A stretch of 64,000 nt of DNA from Kalaharituber pfeilii (GCA_015179045.1 WHUZ01000022.1:705239-769238); one strand, 5' to 3'. Shown: positions 24,101 through 36,173, counted from the first letter of the stretch. Numbers and translations are program-made. The notes: generated by a model not told the origin, from the sequence alone.

Positions 24101-25546
24101 CTGCACCATTTTCACTTTTTTGGTTACATATTCCCTCAGTTGTTCCCTCAAATCACTAATCTCCCTTTCCAACCTTTCCTTTTCAGCTGTTACCAAATTC
24201 CCACCGTCACTCTTGCGGCCCTTCTCTCGTCTAATGCCCTCCCTCACCATCCTAACACACCTCGCCTCAACCTCCTTACACTGCCTACACCTCCCCATCC
24301 TTCTTCTGAGTTCCTCTCGATCTGCGCTCATTGTTCTCTCTCTGACCCTCTGCATCCTTCCTTTCCCCGCATGAATACTCTCATCCCCATAAGCCCTCCA
24401 CGCCTCCACCACCATCTCCACCTCTCGTACTTCGACCCACCGTCTCCAAACCCTATCCCCCTCTCTCGCCCACCGCTCAAGCATCTTCTCTGCCTTCCTT
24501 CTCTGTACGATCTCCTTCTTCCTGGTCTCTATCCTGTCCCATACCCTTGCTGCTAGGAAGTCCAATTGATCTACTGCCCCCTGGTATTTCCTACAATCCT
24601 CAATCATCCGTTGGAGGATTTGCTGCTTGCGTGCAAGCTCTTCGTAGCCACGCAGCATTTTTTCCGTCTTTTCGTTATACGCTTTCTCGGCGTTTTGCCA
24701 GTGGGCGTGCAGACGGGAAAGGTTCCAGCGGAGGTCTTCAACCGTCGTGCACTTGAGACTATCATCTGGGAAGAACGGGAAAACCTCTGGCTCTCCTGCT
24801 ACTAGCTCAACCTTTTCCACATAATTTTCCTCGTTCAAAAAATTCCCGCCTGCTGCTTCGTCTTGTTCTTCTTCTATCTCTAGCTCCCCCTCACCTTCAT
24901 CATCACCACCCCTCAAACTACTCCTCTCCATAGCAGCCCACCTAAACCTCTCCATCAAACCAAACACCTCCTCTTGTGTCTCCCGCTGCCGCTTTGCGTA
25001 CCGGAGCACCCGCTCACTGATGTCTTTGTGCCTCTGTAGCAACCCATACAACTGCTCTTTCGAAAGCCATACGCCGCTCTCCTCAGAACACCTTACGGTA
25101 TGTGGAATATGCATGGTAGGATCTGTTTCAACACCAGTGTCACCCCCAGTGATATTATTAATAGTAGTATCAGTATTACTATCATCTAGGAGACAGAGGT
25201 TGGGACTGGCGCCAGTGCAAGGAAGGGGATAGATGAGTTGTTTAATATCCAGGGTGTTGTGACTCCGGTTCGTGAGGCTCGTGGCTGAGGGACATCGAGC
25301 CTTTGGACTCTTACCACAATACGAATCTATTGTGACACTGATCTCCGGGGGAGAAGTTTTAGTGCTTGTATTTGTACTTGTGTTAGTAGTGTTGTTGTTG
25401 ACGGGGCAGCCCATACCACTCGAGGTTTCGAGAGGCGATTCAGGGGTCAGTTTGAGGAAGCGGGTACCGAGGATGAGCCCTGCTGCTGCTCCTGAGCGGT
25501 GGGTATGGGGGTGGAGGTGAGGGCTGTTCGAGCCCATCATGCTCAT
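21172..25546 (-). CDS. Large coiled-coil protein of unknown function, ~1,420 aa
   Basis: The model runs from ATG at 25546 to the stop at 21172, with introns 22850-22792 (GTGAGT...CTACAG, 59 nt, phase 0) and 21837-21784 (GTAGAA...CTGCAG, 54 nt, phase 0). The second removes the only in-frame TAG of the joined 3' part. Near 23605-23608 the frame shifts by one base in a CCCC run. Adding one C joins both open frames and makes the first part 899 whole codons. The N-terminus is Ser/Thr/Pro-rich. Most of the rest is charged heptad-like helix (repeated E-K-R-rich segments with spaced Leu/Met/Val) interrupted near the shift by a Pro/Ser linker. The C-terminal ~200 residues are less charged, with EWLEEVTDFLK and GWVDLEAVERVVVRMRYIADRG. 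I recognise no family; structural or cytoskeletal roles are only suggested by the coils. The antisense open frames are Leu/Ser/Pro-rich shadows. Confidence 0.75.
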
Positions 25547-28500
25547 GCTATCAATATATGTATGTATGCGCAGTTGTGCAGTGTAGGCTCTTGTGCAAAG
25601 TAACGTTTTGTCACAGATAGAAAAATGGATGAAGGAAGAGGTATGGCGTGTAGCAGATTATATCCGCTCGGGGCGAAGTGCCCCCTCGCTGCTGCACCCG
25701 ATCCTCTGATACCGCTTTAAGTATTCAAGAAAGTCTGGCTTGGCTTGGGATTATACCTCCTACTGCTCAAATAGAAAACAAGCAATTCACGTGACCCAAC
25801 ACTTCACCCCATCATCCGCACATATCATAAGGGGATACTCAGACTAGAAGTACCCGATCGAATATAGCGGATATGGGACAGATATCCGACTTGGCAATTT
25901 CATGTCCACAAGCTGACCATACGAAAAAAAGTATTCGATGTTGGGTGTTGAGGACAACTTGAAGTGTTGATGTACGGTCGGTCCAAATCTGGCGGATATG
26001 GGGGTCTCGTATCCGGATATTGCACTCCAATGTCCGATCGAATATGACATGATATCTGCTATCAACCTGGTGTTTACTTGAGGCTCTACCCACGTGAGAG
26101 CTAAGGCAGCTGCAAATTTCTTAACTTCATCCCCACGGATACGACCCTCAGAATGGGTGCCTATTGTGAGCTGTATCTGGTCCCTATGTGGTCCCCATAT
26201 CCGCTCATTTGTGGTAATACCAGCCCTGAAGGCCAAGCGAGGTCTGGCGAACACGTAACTAAATAGAATATTTCTAGTCTCAATACTCCTTGTGTAAATG
26301 TTCCACTGTTTACGAATGCTTGCTGGCAAGGTCCCTTTTTCTATTTCCGTTCCACTCGCGAGCGAAGAGATAACTTATCGAGAGTGTGAGAAATCACTCG
26401 AGAACTTTGACCTGATCTCCGAGTTTGATATACCTTCCGAATGGTCTCTAACTACTCCACCCCTTGAGCAAAACCACCCTCTCTCTGTCTCGCTGACATG
26501 AAAAAAGTCCAAGTACAAGTAAGCGTACAAGATATGTTCAACAAATAAAACATCTACAAGAAAGAACTTTGCTCTTCCTTACTAAATATAACATCAACAG
26601 ATTTAGTGATAACATTGTAAACCATAATTATACTGAAAACCAAGAATACTGTATATTCGTTTATTGTAGAATTGTAGGATTTCGTAAGCACAGCTGGTAA
26701 ACTCAGTGGTATTCTTGCCGTATTTCTTTTTTTCTTAAAAAAAAAAATAGCCAGCAACCAAAGCAGATTTCATTTTCTTTAAAGTTGCTAGCTTGATCGA
26801 GAAGAAATCTCATGTGACTTCTGAAGGGTTGATTGAAATTCAAACTCTTACATCAGGACAGAGCATTGCTATCTTTTTCTTTTTTCAAAGAAAAAAGGAT
26901 GCGCTAAAATTAAAGTATCTAATTTTCTTTTCTTTATATATAAGAATTCGTGTTGTGTTTTTGCTCTGTTCTCTTGTTCCTCTCATATCCCGAAAAAAAA
27001 CATACTTCCTTATCTAGCAAGCCACAGCACTTCGACTACTCTTTTCGGCAAGAACATGATGCCAAGCGCGTGTCACAGAAGATCACGCTATTAATCGACG
27101 AATGCAATATCGCAGTTATATACATACTTAGAAAGCCATAGATTTCTGCAACTTAGTCTACATATTCATAACTTCCCATGCATTGAAACGCAAAGGGGGT
27201 TGCCTAAGCATGCGCAATGAAATCCATCGAACATCTGCTTGTCCCAGAGTTTGAGAGCGCGCGCACGCGCAGGCAATATAGTACTACTGTACGAGTGTGC
27301 AGGGGGAACTAACCACGCAATGCCTGTTCAGTGTGATGCAGGTGTGATGATGATCATCGACTCCCAATGGAGCTCCATCCCTCCACAAAAAAAAAAAAAA
27401 AAAACCTTAAACCAAAGAGGGAGAAAAAAGAAAAAAAAATCTTATGAATTATATGTTATATTACTTTATGCATATGTATTGAAATCTTTCTCGAAAAGCC
27501 CTCTTTCTAGAAATCGTCCTCAGCCAGCACGTCCAAACGTTAGATACATGGTTTATGTAAATAGTTGGGTATAACCCGGGAAAGAACAGAAATATGACAC
27601 GTGGATGTGTTATATTACCATCAGGTCCAATCAACCCTGTTCCCTCTCCTGATCTTCACAGTACCATGGATGACATCATAATCCCGGGGAAATTCTCGGC
27701 CCAACTTTCGGGCATGTGTGCGGGGTAACGAATAGTTGTCTATATGCTTGAGGATACACAGAATTACAGGGTATGCACTATCAGAGATGCAAAGTTTCCT
27801 GGCAAGACAACATCCTAGCTAGATACATACATAGCCGAATTTACCTGGTTGTTCTCACGGGCATAGCTGCATACTGTACTCACTTTGTAATATTACTATC
27901 AGAAATGCGTCGAGCCAACCCTTATTAGGGTGACAAATGACCATGGCAGCTGATTGTCGCTTAGTACTACCTGTATAGCTAGTACTAGTAGTATTGCCCT
28001 GAAATGTGCATACTTGGTTTAACTTAACAAGTACTAAGTACTTGAGCTGCAATGTCCTAGTTGCCCTAGTTGTATGGGTTTACCGTGAGGTTAGTTCGTA
28101 AGAGATTTCTATATGAGAAGAGACCTTGGTCCATAATGAATTGCTAGCAAAGTTACGAAAATTTATCCATTGTGATGATAGAAATCAGTTTACAGGTGAT
28201 TCCTGGACATGTGGTAGAATTGCAAACATTCTATATCCTACGTGATTAGAAGCTGATATTGGGTGGTAAGATCGTGTAACCAGAGCCAACTAGACTTAAA
28301 TATACTCCATATAAGACAACTCTCCACTAGGGTCCCTATATCGAGGAGGGACCGACATCAACTTAGTAATACAGGACGTCCCATTATGAGCCAATTTTTG
28401 CAGTACAAGATATATTACGGGCATATGTTCGTATCAGACACAAGAATACTTGTGTAACTAGAACCTCCCATTCTAAGTTACTACTACTCTATATTTTAAT

Positions 28501-29393
28501 ACATGACAGGACCTTGATAGCTCGAATTCGTTAGATAAGGCTGGCCATGGCCGGCACTGGACGCTGGTATGTTTGGGCCAGTATCATCCTCTAGGACCAC
28601 TGGATACTCCCACAAGGTACCAAGTACTAGTGAGTCAGTTCTTGTGCCCCTGAACAAGCGAATGCTCTAGCGTTCGAGTTGATTTGGAGGCACAGGCTTC
28701 ATGCATGGAGCTATCCTATATGTGTTGCCTAGCTATGTAGACTGGCCGCAGTGCTGAGCTCGAGCGCTCAGGGTGTAGAAGATTTATTTGAATCTAGATA
28801 TGCTGGAAATGAATAAGAAATAATTAACCCCCGTAGCGCATGAAAGCACATGAAATTCTTTTATATATATACCATTATTCGTATACTGCCCTGAAAGCCT
28901 CAAACGCAAACATCATAGACATAAACGTAATCATCTTGATGCGCCGGGCAGCAACCAAGTGAACGTAAAAAATTGCGAATAAGAAATTAGACGGCATTCT
29001 TAAACATGGGGCCTGTGTTCTAGCCGGGGGGCTCATTCACTGTCTTATCACGGGTACTTCCTTAGACCTAAGTATTTTCTCATTGGCGGGTTTTACGATA
29101 CATGTGAAACCTCTGATGTAGTACATACAACATCCTCAGCCAACCTTTGGCCTTTGGCAGTAATAACTTTAACTGTAGTATCTTGGCCCGCTCGCCATGA
29201 TACATCAAATCTCACGTGACGTCCATGTGCACTCAAAAGACTTAGTCCTACTTTTGCTTCCTCTAGACATACATCCCGGCTGAGACTGTGATAGGATTTT
29301 AGTGGTGTTTATAACCTGAAGCGAGCAAAACCTTATCCTCATCTACCCTATAACACTACCGCACCTTGAATATTACATAAAAGCCATCCAATA

Positions 29394-29401
29394 CCGTAAA
29401 T

Positions 29402-29435
<34 letters not shown>

Positions 29436-29460
29436 TCAATACTCGCGTGCCGTAAATAGT
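29394..29460 (-). mobile_element. Minimal LINE tail insertion (copy A3)
   Basis: CCGTAAATAGT occurs at 29394-29404 and 29450-29460. Between the copies are a T run of about 28 and only 17 bp of LINE 3' end (ATATCAATACTCGCGTG on plus). On the minus strand this is the last part of the hairpin followed by poly(A). It is a 5'-truncated insertion consisting almost only of tail. Confidence 0.75.
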
Positions 29461-30458
29461 TACTAGTCCGCGTGCTATATGACTATCCTCAATTAGAAGT
29501 GACTTCAGGGATCCAAAAAGAACTGTACCTTAATACGAGGCCAAGACAAATGTAACAACACAACTGGTCTGCCAGTCATTCACACGTGCAGCTAAATTGA
29601 AGAGGTACTAGAGAGCTAGCTCGCAGTATGACACTACGCGTGTTGGCGAGTTTGAACGTGTAAAAGTCCTCGACTTATAAATGTTTTTCATGGCAGGTGT
29701 TCCAAGTATTGCATACAGAAGTACAACACGTTTCTGGGAGTAAAATAGGTACCACATAACGGCATCTGAACCTACTGAAGAACATAATACAGGCACATAC
29801 TGTACAACGCTAAATTCGGCAATTGGTGAAACATATATGTTGAAGTATCGTTAACCGAGCTCCAAAGAAATGTCTCCACCATCGTTGAGTTCTCATGAAT
29901 CTTAGACAATTATCAGTTCTAATTTTCCATGCTCGCTTCCCTGAGCCGACCTGCAATGAACTATCATCATCTATTGATTTCCACCCCGTGTACCTCCAAG
30001 CTGACGGAGTTGTGTTTCTTGGTTGCATAAACGGCCTATTCACGCCGTTACAGTATAATGCTTACCGAGTACCTAAAAGCTGTAGGATAAGAGATGCCTT
30101 GGGTTTGGCCTGCTGGTATTGGGGAGGCCAGATGACGGCTGCAGGGGAGTGGGTGTGGTGTACCGTGGACATACACATGTGGGGATATCTGGGACGTGCT
30201 CTATCTCGTTGCCTGCAGGTTAACGTTACAGTAACACGTACTTCGTATTGTTACGAGTGCACATGCTCTCTATAACTCGGCAAAGCTATTTAATTCGTCT
30301 CCACTTATCTTATGGCCAAAATAAGTCCTTGTAGAGTATTAATTTCCCTTTCTGTTCTTTTCTTTTCTTTTCTTTTTCTTTTTTTTTGCTTTTTTCCTCT
30401 CTTAAATATCTTGTTTAACATTTCTAGGCCCGCAATTACTGGGTCATGAGAGACATAT

Positions 30459-31223
30459 CACTGTGGTGCAAGGTTTGTATGCAAAACTTAAGTTATTCCC
30501 ATGGCAGGTGTCATGTACACCCAAACTTGGTTTCACCTACATAAATTTTCCTGCATAGACGCCAGACCAGGTGTCAAGGGGATCGTGCGAACTAGTCCCA
30601 ATACCTTTTCGGGTGTCACTGTGAATTATACTGCACTGACCCCCAACACTGCTATAGTGACACCAATAAGATACACCTCAATTTTGCACTCAAGATTTTG
30701 AGAACTCTTGTGACACCTGATACCAGCATACTAAATATAGTACACCATACACAGGTATAATACTGATGATACTCTGGAAGAGTGTACTTGAAATACCTGC
30801 CTGTGGAGTCATGACTTAAAACTTCCTGGCAGACTAAATATGGCACAGTTTCAACTGTATACATATGCAGAAAACACAAACCCTTCCATAATTTTTTTGT
30901 GTCAACAGATTTGAATTTTGTAGCTCAAGTTTATGCTCGCATGTATTGCCCAGTGTTATAGTAGCAGTGTTAAGTCATGTAATGAACCTGAGGGAACTTG
31001 GCCTGCTCTTTGCAAATTGGTTCGGTTCTTCAATATGATATTCTACTGCAGTGTCGTAACGTTCCAAAAGAATGCCACTGCTGGGTGTCACGTTTCTGAT
31101 CAGCGGAATTGCACACCCGGCTGCGGTGTAAGTTACAACACCCTTTCGGGTGTACCTGGACACCCGCGAAATTGACGCCCCGCCCGGGTGTAGTGACTAC
31201 ACCTGACACTTTGCACCACAGTG
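30459..31223. mobile_element. 765-bp inverted-repeat element with internal GGTGTCA motifs
   Basis: The ends read CACTGTGGTGCAA at 30459 and its reverse complement at 31211-31223. GGTGTCA or TGACACC and related ACACCC words recur about nine times inside, concentrated towards the ends, as in subterminal transposase-binding sites. No transposase frame is visible, so it would be non-autonomous. Target duplications are not clear. A hAT-like origin is a guess. Confidence 0.55.
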
Positions 31224-31494
31224 GTACATGAGATATCTATGCAGTGGCTTCATCAAGTTTAGAAAGTGTACAAGTGGGGACCGTTGCGGCATGTGTCATT
31301 TAACGGTGAGTGTGGTCAGGTTCAAAATTTGTAGGCCATAGTAGGAAAGTTACAAGAACGTACCTTTGCTCTATTTAAGAAACTGGGAAATTTCAAGTGC
31401 ATGGGATCCTAGCATCAAGGATGTATATAGTGATGAAAGCTATAATCAAAATATGGCAGCTTCCAATGTTATCATGGTGGGCCTTTTGGACCCC

Positions 31495-32233
31495 TTTTTT
31501 TTTTTTTTTTATATCATTACTCGCGTGCCGCCCTACGGGCTATGGCGAGGGTTTTATTAAAAGGACCAAAACAAAACAATCTGGCTAATTACATGTGATG
31601 CCCGCGGTGTTCATTCATGATGCGGGTGGTAGCAACGGCAAGTCAGCGAGTCCTATCTCCTTCTTCTGTCCGACTCGTACTTGCATGCCCTCAACCATTT
31701 CCCTCCTAAGCGCACTCTCTGAATTTCAGTCTCATCCTCCAGGTATACTACGGCTGAGCTGGTCTTCTTTCCCTCCTCTATCAACAGCTCCTTTCGTCTC
31801 AGCCATCTAATCCCAACGGTCTTCCCTATTTCTTTGTTTGCTTCCTCCAGCCATCTTCGGACCTTCCCCAAGTCCTTTCTTAGGGCTATTCCATGTACTA
31901 CGATGCCGACTTTGTTGGTGTTGGCTTCGGGGCTGGGAGGAGGAGCGCTTCTGGTGTTTGGGTTAGACGTAGTGTTCCTGTGTCTGGGGGTGCGTCTCGG
32001 GGTGGGCTCGGGGGTTGGGGTGGAACCGTGGAATCCGATTTGGTTGTGGCAGCGGGGGTATCTTCCTTTTGGGCTGCCGGAGTGACTGTCTCGGACGCCG
32101 CGATCTTCCTTGCTTCCTTGTCACTGAGCTGGCGTTTGAGGGCGTAGTCATCTAGGTTCGTCGGTGTCTTGCCCTTGCGCTTCTTGGAAGGCTTCTTTTG
32201 GTTGTTCGCGGGCGGAGTCGGTGGTGTTCTCAT
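31495..32233 (-). mobile_element. Internally deleted LINE: ORF1 remnant joined to the 3' tail
   Basis: On the minus strand a frame from 32233 (MRTPPTPPANNQKK, basic and Pro/Thr-rich) continues after one frameshift near 31930 into NTNKVGIVVHGIAL and GKVRRWLEEANKEIGKTVGIRW, ending about 31653. This resembles the ORF1 (gag-like) protein of Tad-type fungal LINEs. Just beyond, 31549-31511 is the LINE hairpin tail (CTCGCCATAG...GCGAG), followed by poly(A) (T run 31495-31510). The reverse transcriptase ORF2 is absent. No target duplication was identified, so it may also be two neighbouring insertions. Confidence 0.65.
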
Positions 32234-33306
32234 TCATCACTGAGCTGAATTGGGAAGCATGTAGCTCAGCATGTAAGGCAGTGAGAACTTAACATGCAAC
32301 CAACGACGAACTTGTTAGCTTGTTTCAACATTCACACTATCGTTAATGGGCTACAGATTGACTCAATGCCTGTTAAATTGGAATGAGATTGATTCACATA
32401 TAGGCGTGCCAATAATTGGGAACTGGGTTTAGGTTATTACGAGCGAGATCACAATGAAGGATCTCCCACTAGATACTTCATGTGAGGCTACGGACACTTA
32501 CAGTCAACCTGTCATTTTCACTGGATCAAGTTGGCACTGGAAACAAAAGATCTCTTGCTGATCATTTCCCGCCGATTGATGCAGCAGCAACAACCCACTT
32601 AGCACCTGGAAGGATAATGTAATTCTATGGATCCAATACATCAGGTTGAATTATAGCAAATTTAAGCTTTATTGCGTGCTCACCTAGAGAGGATATTATA
32701 GGTATAAAGGAAGAAACGAGCTATAAAAGTCTCGAAACCACTCAATATATGGCAACCAGCTTTACAATTAGTCATTCTCTAATCTCAATTGACACCTCAT
32801 CTACATTTATGAAAGTGAAACGTGACTGAAGATGTTGGAGAGCACTTTTGCGCCCTTTGCCTCGGCACGTGTTCGGTAATGACGTTTATTGCAAACGAAG
32901 TTACACAACGCAAATCAAAAACGTTAGGGTCGACTAGCTGCAAGGATGACCAATAAAACAGACGATATCCCTCGGCATAGGATGTCAATTGGTCCTGTGC
33001 TATCAGATGCATTTTTTCAACGGGGCAGGAGCGGCCCGGCCGTGGTGGCTCAGCCGTGAGTGAACCTCTCATGGCATGTATGACACCGGCCGATGTATAC
33101 AGTATCGCGTTGAGTTGCCTGATGATGAAATTAATCGAGCTCATGATGCTTGCTGCACTACTTGTTGTGGACAGTTTTGAAACACTTGTGGTAGGTGTAT
33201 TCAGGGTAGTGTATCAAATATGGATGGATAATCGCCCACATTTGGTGCGTTGGCTCCCAAACCCCGCGTCCTACTACTAGTATATATTTATTTATAGCAA
33301 GAAATT

Positions 33307-33459
33307 GAGACTTGGAATCATCGCCATAGCCCCCAGGTTCCCTCGCCCTAGCCCAAGGGGCGGCACGCGAGTAATGATATTAAAAAAAAAAAAAAAAGCC
33401 CCCAGGGCGGCACGCGATTAATGATATTAAAAAAAAAAAGAAAAAAGAGCCTCGGAATC
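33307..33459 (+). mobile_element. Nested pair of LINE-tail hairpin insertions (copy A5)
   Basis: The outer copy starts ATCGCCATAGCC at 33320 and ends with poly(A) before 33446. Its flanks GAGACTTGGAATC and GAGCCTCGGAATC (33307-33319, 33446-33458) form a 13-bp duplication with two differences. An inner copy, 33338-33395, sits in it and is bounded by a perfect 10-bp duplication AGCCCCCAGG (33328-33337 and 33396-33405). The outer hairpin has ATCGC/GCGAT, the inner CTCGC/GCGAG. Confidence 0.85.
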
Positions 33460-33928
33460 CATTACTGTCGCTCACTATTGAACAAATGCTTAGTTAGGAG
33501 CTGCACATGTGGACAATCACTTGCGCTACTTACTGATGCCGCAACCTTGCCGGTACATACTTCCCTTCGGAGCCGAGAATTTCCTCTATGCGCTCGGCTT
33601 GAAGAATTTCTGAGCTCCAGTAGACAAGAAAGCAACAAGAGGTTTTGTTCATGGAAATGATAAGTCTTCTCTATCGTGGAGCCTATATCACAGCTTTGTA
33701 GCGTATTGAACGACACATCATCTTTGCCCCTATCAGATACATATCAACTTGTAGCAATATAACTAAGGGGGTTCGAAATGCAGGAATCTTAGCTCCATAT
33801 CATAGCTCTGATACCATGGCTAGACTTCTCTGCTCAGTTACGGCCAGCTGTCAGGGTGGTCACCTGGCATAGACACGCAGCCCAAGACCGGGTACCACAA
33901 GGGCCGATCATCTTTCAAATAGTCTACT

Positions 33929-33999
33929 GATGCCAACGTATCGCCATAGCCCCAAGGGCGGCATGCGATCACTGATATAAAAAAAGAAGATGCCAACGT
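33929..33999 (+). mobile_element. Tail-only LINE hairpin insertion (copy A6)
   Basis: A perfect 11-bp duplication GATGCCAACGT lies at 33929-33939 and 33989-33999. The 49-bp body begins ATCGCCATAG, contains the ATCGC/GCGAT stem and ends TGATATAAAAAAAGAA. It is the cleanest example of a hairpin-only copy. Confidence 0.9.
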
Positions 34000-34400
34000 G
34001 AAATGCTGCTGACGTAGCATTCGGTCCAACGGATGGTAGGTCGATCGATTACTATCCGTAACACCGAGCTGTTACCGCGGCATATATGCATAGTGGAAAG
34101 GTTCGACTCATGACTATCAAGAACATAATTGGGGATTTGTCCTCATATGCATCTCGCAACCTTTCTTCACGCAAGAGCTTATACCGCCTCCCTGCGGCAT
34201 GCGGCCTGGTGCAGCTGTTCGTAAACGGCATTGAAACTAGGTTGTGATGTTAACATTACCTTTGTAGAAAAGATACTATAACAGCGAGTGAAAGACAACT
34301 TACACGTAACATTGGTTTACATTTAGTTTGTTGCAGGCCGCTTTGTGTTTGCATTACAATGCTGTGGGGAAGCCCGAATAGGCCAAGCCTCGTGATACCA

Positions 34401-34719
34401 GGTTGTCACTCTGGCATAAAGGATGGATCTTTCTATGGCTTCTTTGACTATTCTTCTTTGATTATTCTTCTTTGATTATTTGGACTTCTTCATTATTAAA
34501 ATTCTTTGCTTCCTTTGTTAATATGTAGATTAAAGTAGCATGTTTGTTCTGTAATTAGGATAAGCAATCTTTTCGGCACTCTTGCAATACTACACTTTGC
34601 ACCCGCGGTTCACATTCGCTATTCAACGTGTGAATACAAGCCTTGTGTATTCCGCCAGTTCTCAACCTTCCGGTCACTCTGAGGTTAAGTAGACACTATC
34701 TCTCTCCTCTTACAATACA
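34401..34719 (-). mobile_element. Copia-like LTR, minus strand, with adjacent primer-binding site
   Basis: This is a ~319-bp copy of the LTR at 39741-40105 in opposite orientation, sharing TCAGAGTGACCGGAAGGTTG, TGCCAGAGTGACAAC and a CAAAGAAGAATAATC-type repeat. On the minus strand it ends ACAACC and is followed at 34400-34388 by TGGTATCACGAGG, matching a primer-binding site, then by a short leader also found next to the other copy. No coding remnant of gag or pol is recognised. Confidence 0.75.
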
Positions 34720-34850
34720 AGGCCCTGGCTTCTCTGCTGCCCAATGGAAACCAGAGGATAGAGAGATAGTTTTGTGATCTGGGCGTCATTCTACTCTGTG
34801 CTAGTTCCTGTTTTTTTTTGTTTTTTTCCCTGTATCTCTTTGTATTTAAT

Positions 34851-34900
34851 CTCGTCATACCCTCAGAGCGGCACACGAGTAATGATATACATATAAAAGG
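34851..34900 (+). mobile_element. Diverged LINE hairpin tail (copy A7)
   Basis: The segment starts CTCGTCATACCC and continues AGAGCGGCACACGAG and TAATGATATA, with a short A-rich tail. The outer stem is CTCGT/ACGAG, a compensatory change from CTCGC/GCGAG. I could not identify a target duplication. Confidence 0.6.
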
Positions 34901-34918
34901 AAACCTGAGGACAAAAGT

Positions 34919-34987
34919 ACGTCTGTCACGTGCCCTGCCATGGCAAACAGGTGTAACGTGACCAAAGAAAGAAATGTCTGTCACATG
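34919..34987 (+). mobile_element. CCCTGCC mini-retroposon (copy B1)
   Basis: ACGTCTGTCACGTG (34919-34932) and ATGTCTGTCACATG (34974-34987) form a 14-bp duplication with two transition differences, both at CpG. The 41-bp body starts CCCTGCCATGGCAAAC and ends ACCAAAGAAAGAA, a decayed A-rich tail. Its 5' boundary is the same as in copies B2 and B3. Confidence 0.7.
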
Positions 34988-35060
34988 GTTTTTTTTTTTT
35001 TTTTTTTTGCGGTTGGGGGGGAATCACGTATGCCCGCATACAGGCTACCAGCCCATGGCA
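34988..35060 (-). mobile_element. Possible further CCCTGCC element (copy B4)
   Basis: On the minus strand a CCCTGCCATGG start near 35060 is followed by a GGCTGGTAGCC hairpin, GCGGGC and ACGTGATTC, and then a poly(A) seen as T near 34989-35009. Layout matches the B family, but the middle differs and no target duplication was found. Confidence 0.4.
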
Positions 35061-36173
35061 GGGACACGTGACTGATCTGCATATCCGGTAATCGACTTGC
35101 AAAGCAATTTGTCAGTCACATGAACAATTGAGATTATGCAGCCTTCTGACTGTAGAAGATCAGATAATCTAAGGTTTTCAGTGTCTAAATACAGTTCAAT
35201 GCCGTCCCTTATTCTTGTAAGACACAAGATCTGGCGTCGGATATAATGGCTGGTAAGCTACTGCACTCTAAGCAAGTTGTCCGCGGTCCAGTCAAATTTT
35301 TGAAGTCATAAACCCTAGTTTATCCCTTTTCCCAAACCTGATTCAATTGTACTTCGCACTTTTTACCAATTATCCAGTTACCCGTCGGTTATTTCAGCAT
35401 CATCGGCTGAAGCATTTATAGCCGCTCCCAGTTAAACTCGACTGGCACTATCTAGCAACCAAGTAAGGCCCAACCAAGTAAGGCCCGTGATATAAGGCCA
35501 GCCCCCAGGTACATAGGTGTATGCTTATGTACTTAGAGTTCCTGGGGAATGATACGATATACCGGGTACGATCTACGGGTGTTAAAACTTGAAATGTTGG
35601 TCGTTTGTAGACTAGTGTCCCGCACGCAAAAGGAAAAACAGAAATCCGAGTGCTCCTTACTTCACGCCTTTTGGGACTTTCTCGTATCGGGCGTTAGTGT
35701 CTTATATTCCCCAGGTTATACACATATTAACTCTCAAATGAGTGGTGTTAGTGACAACTGCTGTTATTTCATGTTTGTTTTTCAAGAGCAAATTTGACGG
35801 AGAATAATCCAACTCGAACAATCTAAAAAGTGAGCACTAGTATGCTGGAAACGAGAACAACCACTAATGTAGAAAACAAGCAAATACGTTCATGAGCGGC
35901 ACAAGATGACAAATATACTTATAATGACATCGCCCTCATAGAAGTATTAACCAAAAACAGATTCCAGGGCCGGGAACTACTGCACGTTAAGTACTGTGGC
36001 TTCAGGAACAGACAGGACTTATGATATCATAGCACCATCTATTCTGAAAGTTGACGCGAACCATGCAACAGTGAGCGCACATGACAGAACGCAGGTGTAG
36101 TTGCATCAGTAGAACCCTTGAGAAAGCCAAACGCAGGTCGGGAGATGCTAGCTAGACTATCAGTTGAACATTC

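Larger units (their letters stand above)
25547..31493. other. Gene-poor stretch
   Basis: No convincing gene. At 25855-26210 the word GCGGATATGGG occurs three times (25864 and 25991 on plus, about 26197 on minus), overlapping a 161-codon minus frame without family resemblance. The rest is AT-rich sequence with stops in all frames, plus homopolymer A or T runs near 27388 and 29404. Confidence 0.5.

Noticed and set aside
25844..26329. 161-codon minus-strand frame
   Set aside because: No recognisable motif; the region is a set of repeated GCGGATATGGG-type words in both orientations.
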